DNA of 63,747 nt from Bacillota bacterium (GCA_023409735.1 JAEYRB010000009.1:1-63747); one strand, 5' to 3'. Numbered from the stretch's first letter, positions 26,406-35,925 are shown. Numbers and translations: made by a program. Notes: generated by a model from the sequence alone, not told the origin.

Positions 26406-27467
26406 ATGTCAAATAAAATGAGAGCGGTACAGCTGTTTGCTCCAGGTGATGTCCGTTGCAAGACAGTTGATATCCCTGCTATAAGTAAACAGGATGATGT
26501 GCTGATACAAGTAAAAGCCTGCGGTGTTTGCGGCTCTGATATACCACGTGTCATGTCCAAAGGTGCATACCATTACCCTATTATCATTGGGCATGAGTTT
26601 TCCGGTGATGTCGTCGATACCGGTAAAGGAGTGACCAATGTCAAAGCAGGTGACAGAGTGACAGTAATGCCGCTTGTCAATTGTAACATATGTGATTACT
26701 GCAGGATTGGCAATGCGGTCACCTGTGATCACTATGACTATTACGGATCCAGGATAGATGGAGCTATGGCGGAATATATCCTGGTGAGAGCTGAAAACGT
26801 CCTGAATATACCTGACAATGTCAGTTACTATGAAGCAGCTATGACAGACCCGGTATCGGTTGCGCTGCGTGCAGTCAGAAAAGCTAATATAGAAGCAGGC
26901 CATACGGCAGTTGTATTCGGACTTGGCGCTATTGGCTTTATTGCCATCCAATGGCTTAAAAATCTTGGTTGCAGTAAAGTGATCGCTGTGGACATCATCG
27001 ACGAAAAACTTGAGTTGGCTAACAAACTCGGAGCAGACGTCATTATTAACGGAAAGAAATGCGATGTAGTCAAAACAGTCTATGAAAGCACAAATGGAAA
27101 GGGTGCAGACGCAGTAATAGAGCTTGCCGGAAGTGCATTCACACAGGTCCAGGCGATTGACAGTGTAAGAAAAATGGGAACAGTCGTATTATGCGGAATA
27201 TCCTATGATGATCTGACACTACCGAACAAGACTCTCAGCAAGATATTAAGAGGTGAACTTATCCTAAAGGGATCATGGAATTCATCCATATCTCCGCTTC
27301 CTATCAGTGAATGGAAGAGTTCTCTCATGTTTATTGACTCCGGTAAGATCAAACTTAAGGACCTGATCACCCATGTAAAGAGCTATGAAGAATGCCAGGC
27401 TGCATTCGATATGATGTTCAAACGGACAGAAATGTTTACTAAAGTGATTTTTGATCCATCAAAATAA
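26406..27467 (+). CDS. zinc-dependent dehydrogenase, galactitol-1-phosphate dehydrogenase-like
   Basis: Medium-chain dehydrogenase of 353 residues. The catalytic zinc site includes Cys in GVCGSDIPRV and the His-Glu of IIGHEFSG; the structural zinc site is NCNICDYCRIGNAVTC. FGLGAIGFIA is the NAD-binding loop. The segments DYYGSRIDGAMAEYI and ILKGSWNSS resemble GatD, which oxidises galactitol 1-phosphate to a ketose phosphate, so a polyol or polyol phosphate is a sensible substrate class. The GAGGTG ribosome site lies before the ATG. It is followed after 25 bases by a second dehydrogenase. Confidence 0.85.
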   Translation: MSNKMRAVQLFAPGDVRCKTVDIPAISKQDDVLIQVKACGVCGSDIPRVMSKGAYHYPIIIGHEFSGDVVDTGKGVTNVKAGDRVTVMPLVNCNICDYCRIGNAVTCDHYDYYGSRIDGAMAEYILVRAENVLNIPDNVSYYEAAMTDPVSVALRAVRKANIEAGHTAVVFGLGAIGFIAIQWLKNLGCSKVIAVDIIDEKLELANKLGADVIINGKKCDVVKTVYESTNGKGADAVIELAGSAFTQVQAIDSVRKMGTVVLCGISYDDLTLPNKTLSKILRGELILKGSWNSSISPLPISEWKSSLMFIDSGKIKLKDLITHVKSYEECQAAFDMMFKRTEMFTKVIFDPSK

Positions 27468-27492
27468 AGTTTTATTTTAGGAGCGACTAAAC

Positions 27493-28536
27493 ATGCTTGC
27501 ATATACCTATTTTAAAAATCATACACTTAAGCTTTACGAAAAACCGGTACCTGTATTGCAGGGAGGAGATGCTATTATAAAGGTAATTGCATGCTCCATC
27601 TGCGGAACAGATGTACGAACATACCGTTTTGGCAGTTCTAAAATAGACGAGGGAAGGACTATCGGTCATGAGGTAGTCGGTATAATAACTGAATTATCAG
27701 CTGATGCCCCGGGCAATTTCCAGAAAGGCGATCATGTTGCTGTTGCGCCTGCGATTGGCTGCGGAGCTTGTTACTGCTGTAAGACTGGTCATACCAATAT
27801 GTGCGAGGATCTACATACAATCGGATATCAATATGACGGCGGTTTTGCAGAATATATGAGAATTCCTGCTCGCGCATTAAATATGGGAAACGTATACAAG
27901 CTTCCTAATGTAGAGGACTACACCTTTTATACGTTGAGCGAGCCGCTGGCATGTGCTATCAATGCCCAATCATACCTTAATATCAACAAAGAGGATGATG
28001 TTGTGATTTTTGGATCAGGGATTATTGGCTGTATGCATGCGGAACTAGCGCTTCATGCCGGAGCCCGTAGCATTTACATCGCCGAGACATCAGATGAGAG
28101 GATAAATGAGGCCGGGAAGCTGCTTGATAAGATTCATTTCATTAATTCAAATATAATGAATGTTGGTGAAGAAATACGCCGGATGACAGGTGGAAAAGGA
28201 GCTGATGTGGCAATCATCGCATGCTCGGTCGGAAAAGCACAGACGGATGCAATGAACCTGCTTGCAAAACGTGGGCGGATTTCACTCTTCGGCGGACTTC
28301 CAGGTGAATCAAATGGCTTTATTGACAGTAATCTAATACATTACAGAGAAATCAGCGTATACGGTGTTCATGCATCTACTCCTGAACAAAACCAAAAAGC
28401 CATGACTTTGATATATAATGGAGACATCGACGTTAAAAAATATATCACAAAAAGGTATTATCTCGAAGAAGTTGATCAGGCTTTTACAGATATTAATGGT
28501 GGTAAAGTGATGAAGGCTATTATTGTAAACCGTTAA
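27493..28536 (+). CDS. zinc-dependent medium-chain dehydrogenase
   Basis: Second zinc dehydrogenase of 347 residues, only distantly like its neighbour. The catalytic site has CSICGTDVRTYR and IGHEVVG; the structural zinc site is GCGACYCCKTGHTNMC. FGSGIIGCMHAELA binds the dinucleotide. It is nearest in pattern to the sorbitol/sorbose-phosphate dehydrogenases. Having two such enzymes plus two SDRs suggests that several oxidation-reduction steps, for example polyol to ketose interconversion, occur in the pathway. AGGAGCG lies before the ATG. Confidence 0.85.
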   Translation: MLAYTYFKNHTLKLYEKPVPVLQGGDAIIKVIACSICGTDVRTYRFGSSKIDEGRTIGHEVVGIITELSADAPGNFQKGDHVAVAPAIGCGACYCCKTGHTNMCEDLHTIGYQYDGGFAEYMRIPARALNMGNVYKLPNVEDYTFYTLSEPLACAINAQSYLNINKEDDVVIFGSGIIGCMHAELALHAGARSIYIAETSDERINEAGKLLDKIHFINSNIMNVGEEIRRMTGGKGADVAIIACSVGKAQTDAMNLLAKRGRISLFGGLPGESNGFIDSNLIHYREISVYGVHASTPEQNQKAMTLIYNGDIDVKKYITKRYYLEEVDQAFTDINGGKVMKAIIVNR

Positions 28537-28567
28537 GAGCTTTTTATTTGAGAGGGGGCGATGAAAA

Positions 28568-30073
28568 TTGCAAAGGAAATACATTGCGGCAATAGACCAG
28601 GGAACAACCTCAACAAAGGTTGTCATAGTCAACCATGACAGCAAAATAGTTGAGAAGGCTTCAATGGAGATTCGGCAGTATTACCCGCAGCCGGGATGGG
28701 TTGAGCATGATCCTGTCGAAATTTGGGGCAGTGTGTTAAAGTGCTTTAACGATATTTTTGCACGTGGAATGGTAAAGCCGGAAGAAATTGCAGCAATCGG
28801 GATCACTGATCAAAGGGAGACAACGACTTTATGGGACAGCAAAACCGGAGAACCTGTTTATCATTCGATATGCTGGCAGAGCAGACAGACAGCTTCCATC
28901 TGTGAACAAATGAAGAAGCAGGATGGCTTGGAGCAGTTAATTAATAACAAAACCGGTCTCAGAATAGATCCATATTTTTCTGCAAGTAAAATAAGATTCA
29001 TACTGGAGAACGTGCCCGAAGTCAAAGAGAAGGCAGAGGCAGGAAGAATCATGATGGGTACTGTCGACTCCTGGCTGATATGGAACCTGAGTGGTAAAAA
29101 GTCACATGTAATTGATTATACGAATGCATCCCGGACGCTCTTGCTCAATATTCACACACTTGACTGGGACAATGAACTGATCAATAAGATAGGGATACCA
29201 AAAAATATCCTGCCTTCATTGAAACCTTCATCCTGCAATTGTCTGGCAGTTACGGACCCGGATGTATTCTTCGGACAGATGATCCCGATCTCAGGTGATG
29301 CAGGGGATCAGCACGCAGCTACGATAGGACAGACTTGTTTTGAACCCGGTATGGCCAAAAATACCTATGGTACATCTCTGGCATTGTTTATGAATATTGG
29401 TGATAAACCCCTCAAGTCAAATTACGGTTTGACAACAGATCTTGGCTGGGTCATAGACGGGAAGGTACAGTACGCATTCGAAGGTGTTGTTTTTGCTGGC
29501 GGAGCAGTTGTACAGTGGCTTCGTGATGGCCTGGGCATAATAAAGGAAGCAAGTGAATGTGATTTGCTGTCCGAAAAGGTAAAAGACACAGGCAATGTCT
29601 ATCTTGTACCGGGTTTTGCAGGAATGTGCGCTCCGTATTGGGATCCATATGCACGTGGTACGATGATTGGTATGACAAGGGGTACGACTAGGGAGCATAT
29701 TTGTCGCGCTGCAAATGAATCAATGGGATACCAGACGCGTGATGTCATTGAGGCTATGGTAGCAGACACGGGTAAGGAACTGACATCATTAAGAGTGGAT
29801 GGCGGCGCAACAAAGAGTGAATTTTTAATGCAGTTTCAGGCAGATATCCTGGGAATACCGGTCGAACTGCCGGAAATTAATGAGATGGCGGCATTAGGAG
29901 CAGCATACCTTGCCGGCATTGGAATCGGGTTTTGGAAGGATACCTCCGAACTGAAGCGGCACTGGAAGATAGCAAAGACATACTATCCAAGGATGACAAA
30001 GGATAGACGTGATGAGCTATATGCAGGATGGAAAAAAGCAGTGGAACGTTCTTTAAATTGGGCAGATAAATAA
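28568..30073 (+). CDS. FGGY carbohydrate kinase, glycerol-kinase-like
   Basis: ATP-dependent kinase of 501 residues, very close to glycerol kinase along its length. AIDQGTTSTK (phosphate loop), GITDQRETTTLWD, IDPYFSASK, GDAGDQHAA, EGVVFAGGAVVQWLRD, PYWDPYARG and LRVDGGATKSEFLMQFQ are all present. Substrate residues of GlpK are kept (Arg-Glu in QRETT, Tyr in DPYFS, Asp-Gln in GDQ). The Phe in YGTGCFM of GlpK is replaced in YGTSLALFM. No glpF or glpD is linked, and the context is a sugar island, so a C3-C5 polyol or ketose may be the true substrate. It starts at TTG behind GAGAGGGGG. Confidence 0.85.
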   Translation: MQRKYIAAIDQGTTSTKVVIVNHDSKIVEKASMEIRQYYPQPGWVEHDPVEIWGSVLKCFNDIFARGMVKPEEIAAIGITDQRETTTLWDSKTGEPVYHSICWQSRQTASICEQMKKQDGLEQLINNKTGLRIDPYFSASKIRFILENVPEVKEKAEAGRIMMGTVDSWLIWNLSGKKSHVIDYTNASRTLLLNIHTLDWDNELINKIGIPKNILPSLKPSSCNCLAVTDPDVFFGQMIPISGDAGDQHAATIGQTCFEPGMAKNTYGTSLALFMNIGDKPLKSNYGLTTDLGWVIDGKVQYAFEGVVFAGGAVVQWLRDGLGIIKEASECDLLSEKVKDTGNVYLVPGFAGMCAPYWDPYARGTMIGMTRGTTREHICRAANESMGYQTRDVIEAMVADTGKELTSLRVDGGATKSEFLMQFQADILGIPVELPEINEMAALGAAYLAGIGIGFWKDTSELKRHWKIAKTYYPRMTKDRRDELYAGWKKAVERSLNWADK

Positions 30074-30094
30074 ATTTATACAGGAGGTCTTAAC

Positions 30095-31492
30095 ATGATC
30101 ACAATACAAAAACCTAAAATTGGATTTCTTGGCTTAATGCAGGGACTGTATGACAAATCACAGCCGGAACTGCCAAAGATGCAGGAAGAATTTGCTAAGC
30201 AAGTGGTTGAACAGTTGAAGGATGTCGCTGACATTGATTTCCCCGGCCCGGCAAAAGAAAGGGAGGACATTGAAAGAATTGTAAAGCATTTCAATGATCA
30301 GGAATATGATGGCATTATGATAGTAAACCTGTTATATAGCCCCGGAAACCGCTTGATACAGGCCATGAAAAAGAATACTCTGCCCATTATGCTTGCAAAC
30401 ATTCAACCCCTGCCTGATGTAACCTCCAACTGGGATTGGATTCTGTGCACAACAAATCAGGGTATTCACGGTATACAGGATACAGCCAATGTTCTGATGC
30501 GCTGCGGGATTAAGCCGGCCATCATTACAGAAGACTGGAAATCGGAAGCTTTCAAGACATTTTTCGAAGATTGGGCTACCGCTGCAAATACCTATAAAAG
30601 ACTTAAGAAAACCAAAGTAGCTATTTTTGGGCGAATGCATAACATGGGAGATATTCTGGGGGATGATGCGGCACTGTGCAGAAAATTTGGTATAGAAGCA
30701 AATCACGAAGCCATTGGCTCAATCTATAATATGATGCAAGCTATAACTGATGCTCAGATTGATAAGCAGATAGAAGAGGATAAAAAGAACTTCAAAATTG
30801 ATCCGGAATTATCGGTTGAAAACCATCGTTATGCAGCGCGTATGCAGCTGGGCTTTGAAAAGTTCATGGAGCAGAACGGATATGACGGGTTTTCCCAATT
30901 TTTCAATGTGTACAAGGAGGATGGCCGTTTTAAACAGATTCCAATACTTGGTGGCTCATCGCTTCTGGCAAAGGGATATGGATATTCTGCCGAAGGTGAT
31001 ACAAATGTATTACTGCTTACGGTAATTGGACATATGCTCATTGGTGATCCGCATTTTACTGAAATGTATTCTCTGGACTTTGGTAAGGATGCTGCAATGC
31101 TCAGTCATATGGGTGAAGGCAACTGGAAAGTCGCTCGTAAGGATAGGGGCGTAACATTGATTGACAGGCCGCTTGATATCGGAGATCTTGATAACCCGCC
31201 CACGCCAAAATTCAATGTCGAACCCGGCGTTTCAACGTTGATCTCACTGGTCTCGATTGAAGGTGAAAAATACAGACTGATCGTTTCAAAAGGAACAATA
31301 CTGGATACTGAGGATTTGCCTGATGTTCCTATGAATCATGCATTTTTTAGACCTGATTCAGGAATAAAGAAAGCTATGACCGAGTGGCTGAAATATGGTG
31401 GAACCCATCATGAGGTTCTATTCCTAGGCGATTGGAAAAGCCGCCTTTGTATGCTTTGCAAGCTTCTTGACATAGAATATATCGAAGTATAA
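30095..31492 (+). CDS. L-arabinose/L-fucose isomerase-fold protein (AraA-like)
   Basis: Ketol-isomerase fold protein of 465 residues. Its motifs align with L-arabinose isomerase: HGIQDTANVL, GYGYSAEGD (first metal Glu), FTEMYSLDF (second Glu), SHMGEGNW (His) and GGTHHEVL (second His), so the Mn-binding quartet is complete. Overall similarity by eye is limited outside these blocks, so this is a divergent subfamily and the sugar is not certain. The strong AGGAGG site at 22 bases behind the kinase stop codon implies coupled expression. Linked to GH51, it could isomerise released arabinose or a related pentose. Confidence 0.82.
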   Translation: MITIQKPKIGFLGLMQGLYDKSQPELPKMQEEFAKQVVEQLKDVADIDFPGPAKEREDIERIVKHFNDQEYDGIMIVNLLYSPGNRLIQAMKKNTLPIMLANIQPLPDVTSNWDWILCTTNQGIHGIQDTANVLMRCGIKPAIITEDWKSEAFKTFFEDWATAANTYKRLKKTKVAIFGRMHNMGDILGDDAALCRKFGIEANHEAIGSIYNMMQAITDAQIDKQIEEDKKNFKIDPELSVENHRYAARMQLGFEKFMEQNGYDGFSQFFNVYKEDGRFKQIPILGGSSLLAKGYGYSAEGDTNVLLLTVIGHMLIGDPHFTEMYSLDFGKDAAMLSHMGEGNWKVARKDRGVTLIDRPLDIGDLDNPPTPKFNVEPGVSTLISLVSIEGEKYRLIVSKGTILDTEDLPDVPMNHAFFRPDSGIKKAMTEWLKYGGTHHEVLFLGDWKSRLCMLCKLLDIEYIEV

Positions 31493-31537
31493 TATTGTAG
31501 TATATTTTTTCAAAAAAGTTAAGAGGACTAGATCATT

Positions 31538-32485
31538 TTGAGCGATATAACTAAATTAATGGTGAAAGTATCAAAATTATATTATCAATATGGGATGAGC
31601 CAGAAGGATATAGCATCAAGATTGAACATATCACGGGGCTATGTCTGTCAGCTCTTGGACAGAGCTCGGACTTCAGGTATAGTAGAGATCAGTATTAAGG
31701 ATTGTACGGAAGAGGAGACTGATCTAGAGCATTATGCCTGCGAACTGTTCGGACTGGAAAAGGCTATCATTGTCAGTACGCCTAATTTGTTGGATCACGG
31801 AGTTCTGACAAGTGAAATAGTGAACGAAACGTGCAAATACTTAAATACAATTATAGAAAGCAATATGATTATTGCTTTCTCTTGGGGATCGACAGTATAT
31901 CAGATTTCTGCAAACATGGTCAAACATATGGGCATAAAGAATATCACAACTATTCCTCTTTGCGGTGGTACAAGCAACCTTGAAAAGAAAATATATGTAT
32001 CGGAAATTTCATCAAACATAGCTGAAGCATATAATGGTACACCCTTGCATATTCCTCTGCCTGCGATTGTACAAAATGCAGATATCAAGAGATATATCTG
32101 CAGTGATGCCAATATCAACAGCATTATGGGCAAAATCAAGGATGCAGATATCGCACTGTTTACCGTAGGAAGCTTCGGAACAGAGAATGCTCTTTACATG
32201 GCCGGCTACATTGATGATGCGTCTTTGCGGAGGCTGAGAGAGAAGGAAGCTGTCGGAGATTTATGCGCTCATTTTATTAATGAATACGGTGAGATATGCG
32301 ATGAGGAACTTGATGAAAGAACTATATCGATTGATCTTGATCAGTTTTCCAGAATTAAGAACAAGGTGTGCGTTGCCACAGGTATCCCGAAAGTTAAAGC
32401 TCTTATGGGTGTCCTGAGGAAGAAATACGTCGATGTATTGATTACTGATGAAATAACGATGCAGAGTTTGCTCAAGCTTATTTAG
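31538..32485 (+). CDS. SorC/DeoR-type sugar-binding transcription regulator
   Basis: Regulator of 315 residues. The N-terminal helix-turn-helix YYQYGMSQKDIASRLNISRG (residues 16-35) is followed by a sugar-phosphate effector domain of the SorC family (TIIESNMIIAFSWGSTVYQ, then TIPLCGG, and FTVGSFG). SorC proteins bind tandem operators and respond to a phosphorylated pathway intermediate. The likely targets are the tandem palindromes at 20225-20261. It starts at TTG with GAGGA upstream and lies inside the operon between the isomerase and VOC/GH51 genes, so it would also control itself. Confidence 0.88.
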   Translation: MSDITKLMVKVSKLYYQYGMSQKDIASRLNISRGYVCQLLDRARTSGIVEISIKDCTEEETDLEHYACELFGLEKAIIVSTPNLLDHGVLTSEIVNETCKYLNTIIESNMIIAFSWGSTVYQISANMVKHMGIKNITTIPLCGGTSNLEKKIYVSEISSNIAEAYNGTPLHIPLPAIVQNADIKRYICSDANINSIMGKIKDADIALFTVGSFGTENALYMAGYIDDASLRRLREKEAVGDLCAHFINEYGEICDEELDERTISIDLDQFSRIKNKVCVATGIPKVKALMGVLRKKYVDVLITDEITMQSLLKLI

Positions 32486-32516
32486 AACAAAATTCTAAGT
32501 GAAGGATGTAGAGTCT

Positions 32517-32936
32517 ATGAAGCTAACTAAAATAGATCATATCACTATAAATTGCAATAATCTGGCCAATTCTCGTAAGTTCTACGAAAACGTTTTAGAA
32601 CTGAAGCAACTGGAAGTTGTAGATATGGGCGATCATGTACTTCATTATTATCAGTTGCCTGGTGTCAAGCTGGAGCTTATAGAATACAAAAATCCGCAGA
32701 AAAACTGGAAGATCGGTAATACAGATACCGGAGTGTATCGTCATTTTGCTATATATACGGATGATCTTCAGGAAATAAAAGCGCGCTGCGAAAAGGAAGG
32801 CTATGGGATCAATTTACAGCCGGCTTACATTGCAGAGATAGATAAAACCATCATGCTCATAACCGATCCCAACGGAGTTGAGATTGAAATCATTCAGGAA
32901 ATAGGGGGAGAAGATAATAATGCTGAAACAGGCTAA
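32517..32936 (+). CDS. VOC-family (glyoxalase/epimerase fold) protein C
   Basis: Third VOC protein of the island, 139 residues from the ATG at 32517 with AAGGA ten bases upstream. The pattern KIDHITINCNNLANSRKFYE (helix after strand 1) and YRHFAIYTDDL show the two VOC repeats; metal ligands are His in DHITI, Glu in ELIEY, His in RHFAI and Glu in EIEIIQE. These complete ligands are characteristic of glyoxalase-type or dioxygenase-type VOC enzymes. It differs from the other two VOC proteins. Its 3' end overlaps the GH51 start by 17 bases, so translation is coupled. Confidence 0.8.
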   Translation: MKLTKIDHITINCNNLANSRKFYENVLELKQLEVVDMGDHVLHYYQLPGVKLELIEYKNPQKNWKIGNTDTGVYRHFAIYTDDLQEIKARCEKEGYGINLQPAYIAEIDKTIMLITDPNGVEIEIIQEIGGEDNNAETG

Positions 32937-34431
32937 AATTGTACTTGATAAAGATTATGTCATTTCAAGGATAGATAATAAAGTGTTTAGTTCTTTTGTG
33001 GAACCTTTAGGAAGATGCATATACGGCGGTATTTATGAACCCGGTCATCCGAAGGCGGATGAAAATGGCTTCAGAAGGGACGTGCTTGAACTGACGAAAC
33101 CTTTGAATCTCACATTGAACCGCTTTCCGGGAGGCAATTACACATCCACATATCGCTGGGAGGATGGGATTGGTCCTAAGAAAAACCGACCGAGAAGGCC
33201 TGAGGTCGCATGGCAGTGTATTGAGACGAACGAGTTTGGACTAAATGAGTTTGCAGAGTGGTCGAAGCTGAATGGATCTGATGTCATGATGACGGTCAAC
33301 CTAGCGACCAGAGGCGTTCTGGAGGCAATGGACTGTGTGGAATACTGCAATTTTAATGAAGGCACCTATTGGTCTGATATGAGGATTAAGCACGGTTACC
33401 GGGAACCGTACAGATATAAGTACTGGTGTCTGACCAATGAAATTGATGGCGTCTGGCAGGTTGGTCAAAAGACAGGTACTGACTATGGAAGGATTGCAAG
33501 AGAAGCTTCAAAGGGAATGAAGCTGCTTGATGAAAACATCAAAACAGTGCTGGCTGGTTCATCGTCACCGGGACAGGAAAGTTTTCCTGCTTTTGACGCC
33601 GATGCACTGGAAGAGTCCTATGATTTTGTGGATTATTTATCAATACATCAGTATATCGGAAATGCAAAAAATGATACTCCTAATTACCTAGCAAAGGCAT
33701 TGATCACAAACCAGTATTTTAAAACGGCTATCGCAGCAATTGATTATATTAAGGCAAAAAAGAAGAGCAGCAAAAAAGTAAACATATCCTTTGATGAGTT
33801 CAATACATGGCATTCGATTGCTGAGGAAGCACGTTTCAATGATAAGTGGAAAATCACTAAACCGCTTCTCGAAGATGTTTATTCTATGGAGGATGCGCTT
33901 GCCCTGGGCGGTATGCTGCTTGCTGTACTGAGGCACGCCGACCGTGTGGAGATTGCATGTATGTCGGAGCTTGTGAATTGTATTTCACACATCCGAACAA
34001 GGAATGGTGGCGGCGCATGGGTATTACCGCCATATTATACCTTCCTGTTGTATTCAAAATACGGAAGGGGAACGTCCCTGATGACGTCCATTGATTCACC
34101 CAAGTATGATTGCGCAGATTTTACCGATGTGCCATACTTGGATGCAAGTGGCGTATTAAGCGATGATGGGGACATCACAATATTCGCCATTAACCGCAGC
34201 CTTGATGAGGCAATGCCGTTGGAAATCGATCTTAGGGGCTTTGACAGCTATATAGTCGACAAGCATATAGTGCTAGAAAGCGGAAACCCCAAGGATACGA
34301 ATACAGAAGAATGCCCTGACCGCGTTGTACCTCACAATAACGGGAATTCAAAGATTGATGGCAGCAAGGTGACAGCCACATTGCCGAAGTTCTCGTGGAA
34401 TGTTATCCGACTGAAGAAGATTTCAAATTAA
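32920..34431 (+). CDS. alpha-L-arabinofuranosidase, GH51
   Basis: Intracellular exo-glycosidase of 503 residues without signal peptide, releasing L-arabinose from arabino-oligosaccharides. The catalytic (beta/alpha)8 barrel covers about 20-315 with acid/base Glu174 in CLTNEIDG and nucleophile Glu293 in ISFDEFNTWH; NRFPGGNY and RWEDGIGP near 67-85 are also conserved. The C-terminal beta-sandwich (about 330-500) is present. The start overlaps the VOC gene. Together with the importer it gives uptake and hydrolysis of arabinofuranosyl oligosaccharides, but the classical araB and araD genes are absent nearby. Confidence 0.93.
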   Translation: MLKQAKIVLDKDYVISRIDNKVFSSFVEPLGRCIYGGIYEPGHPKADENGFRRDVLELTKPLNLTLNRFPGGNYTSTYRWEDGIGPKKNRPRRPEVAWQCIETNEFGLNEFAEWSKLNGSDVMMTVNLATRGVLEAMDCVEYCNFNEGTYWSDMRIKHGYREPYRYKYWCLTNEIDGVWQVGQKTGTDYGRIAREASKGMKLLDENIKTVLAGSSSPGQESFPAFDADALEESYDFVDYLSIHQYIGNAKNDTPNYLAKALITNQYFKTAIAAIDYIKAKKKSSKKVNISFDEFNTWHSIAEEARFNDKWKITKPLLEDVYSMEDALALGGMLLAVLRHADRVEIACMSELVNCISHIRTRNGGGAWVLPPYYTFLLYSKYGRGTSLMTSIDSPKYDCADFTDVPYLDASGVLSDDGDITIFAINRSLDEAMPLEIDLRGFDSYIVDKHIVLESGNPKDTNTEECPDRVVPHNNGNSKIDGSKVTATLPKFSWNVIRLKKISN

Positions 34432-34534
34432 TCTATTAAAAGAATGGACTATAATGCAGTAGAAAATTATACAGCTGCAATGACCACCATTGTTAATAAG
34501 TGACAAAGGCAATGATAGCCTTTACCAAGTGAAA

Positions 34535-34556
34535 GCCAGCGCCTTTAGGCGCTGGC
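34535..34556. terminator. strong hairpin after GH51
   Basis: GCCAGCGCC and GGCGCTGGC form a perfect nine-base-pair stem with loop TTTA. No T-run follows; it may act as a terminator or a repetitive palindrome. The rest of the 386-base gap to the next gene shows nothing else, apart from AT-rich sequence. Confidence 0.55.
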
Positions 34557-34817
34557 CGGTAACAAGCCCTTCGATTATTTGTGACATCACTCTACTCACG
34601 GCTTACTAGGCTGAATATCAGATGCAAATTTATCCGGTCGCTATATTATAATTTGAGTGACCTTTTGGATATATAACCGTTTCGGAATTATTTATTACGA
34701 TTACATACGGAAGCGTATCACAAAAATGTAACCGGTGGTTAAATGGATGTAATTAAACACAATTGAAAGCAGATGATGTTGGTAATTAATAATTAATGTT
34801 GAAGTGAGGAAAAAGAT

Positions 34818-35537
34818 ATGGATAAGAAAGTTGTTGTTACAGGCGGAGCAGGTGGACTTGGACTCTGTATCGCAAAGAAGCACGCAAGCTTAGGTGATTA
34901 TGTTTTTATTATTGACGTAAAAGAAACTCCGGAGCTGGATGCATTTTTAAAAGAGAATCCCAAATCGGAATTTCAAAAATGTAATATATCAAGAACAGAG
35001 AATGTGAAGGCTGCCTTTAAACCGTTTGTCAAGCATACAAAGCATCTGGACTATCTCTATAGCTGTGCAGGTATTTTCAGGCATATTGAAAAAGTACCTC
35101 TTCCGGAGCTCGATCTGGACAAGGCCGGCTTAATGTATGAAATCAATGCTGTTGGGCCCATGCGTGTTGTTCAAGCCTTATGGGATACGATTGGTGACGG
35201 AAGCGTTCTGATGATGATCACGTCTGAAGCGGGCAGCGTGTCCATGAACTGGAGAAGCCAGGAATATAACTACTGCATGTCGAAAGCTGCTGAAAATATG
35301 GGATGTGTTATTTTGCAGCATCATTTCTCTGAAATGAAACAAAATACACGTGTAATGTGTTTGCACCCAGGATGGATGCGTACTGCCATGGGTGGTGAAG
35401 AAGCACTAAAAAATCTGGAAAATAGTATTGCTCCGGAGGATAGTGCTGAAGCGATTGTCGGCATAGCGCTGGATATTGAGAGCATTCCACCGGAAAATAT
35501 GTATATGGATTACAAGCGCAAGCTGCTTACATGGTAG
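34818..35537 (+). CDS. short-chain dehydrogenase/reductase B
   Basis: SDR of 239 residues with VTGGAGGLGLCIAKK (cofactor loop), SCAGIFRH (in place of NNAG), MITSEAGSVSMNW with the catalytic Ser, and YNYCMSKAAENMG with Tyr and Lys. It is a paralogue of the SDR at 24158, sharing the SEAG region and HPGWMRTAMGGE. The GAGG site precedes the ATG. It has its own 386-base upstream region, so it may be separately expressed, but it ends the carbohydrate island at a strong terminator. Its substrate is unknown. Confidence 0.83.
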   Translation: MDKKVVVTGGAGGLGLCIAKKHASLGDYVFIIDVKETPELDAFLKENPKSEFQKCNISRTENVKAAFKPFVKHTKHLDYLYSCAGIFRHIEKVPLPELDLDKAGLMYEINAVGPMRVVQALWDTIGDGSVLMMITSEAGSVSMNWRSQEYNYCMSKAAENMGCVILQHHFSEMKQNTRVMCLHPGWMRTAMGGEEALKNLENSIAPEDSAEAIVGIALDIESIPPENMYMDYKRKLLTW

Positions 35538-35594
35538 CAGCTTTGCTAATGATTCTATTTTTGTCTTATGGATAATTGTTTTGTAGTCGTTTAT

Positions 35595-35637
35595 ATAACA
35601 AATGGTTGGAAGGATATATTTTTCAACCATTTGTTAT
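35595..35637 (+). terminator. terminator at the end of the carbohydrate island
   Basis: ATAACAAATGGTTG and CAACCATTTGTTAT form a perfect 14-bp stem, followed by TTTTCC. Confidence 0.85.
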
Positions 35638-35715
35638 TTTCCGGCAATATTATGCTAGAAACTCTATAAAAGACAAATCAATTGGAAATTTCAACAGATT
35701 TTTTTGATATATATA

Positions 35716-35743
35716 TTGACAAGTATAGCTAAGATGATAAAAT
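35716..35743 (+). promoter_or_regulatory. sigma-A-type promoter in the spacer before padR
   Basis: TTGACA at 35716-35721, 16 bases, then TAAAAT at 35738-35743. No gene starts behind it before a terminator at 35897. Confidence 0.6.
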
Positions 35744-35749
35744 ATACGT

Positions 35750-35925
35750 GTGATACAATATAATGTATAAAGTAGTTCTGTTTAGCACATAATATAGTTA
35801 GCACATAAAATTTTGCATAATTTATACTAAAGATAAAATATTGAAGAAACAAACGTAAAAATGTTGGACGTACAAATGAAGAAAATCCGGGGAAAGAAAA
35901 GAGAGTGTAAACTCTCTTTTTCCCT
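35750..35925 (+). ncRNA. candidate small RNA between SDR B and padR
   Basis: The promoter at 35716 and a terminator at 35897-35925 (AAAAGAGAGT/ACTCTCTTTT plus T-run) delimit a transcript of about 175 bases. A 34-codon frame starting at ATG 35862 runs through the terminator and lacks a ribosome site, so a non-coding product is more likely. There is no family match. Confidence 0.4.
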
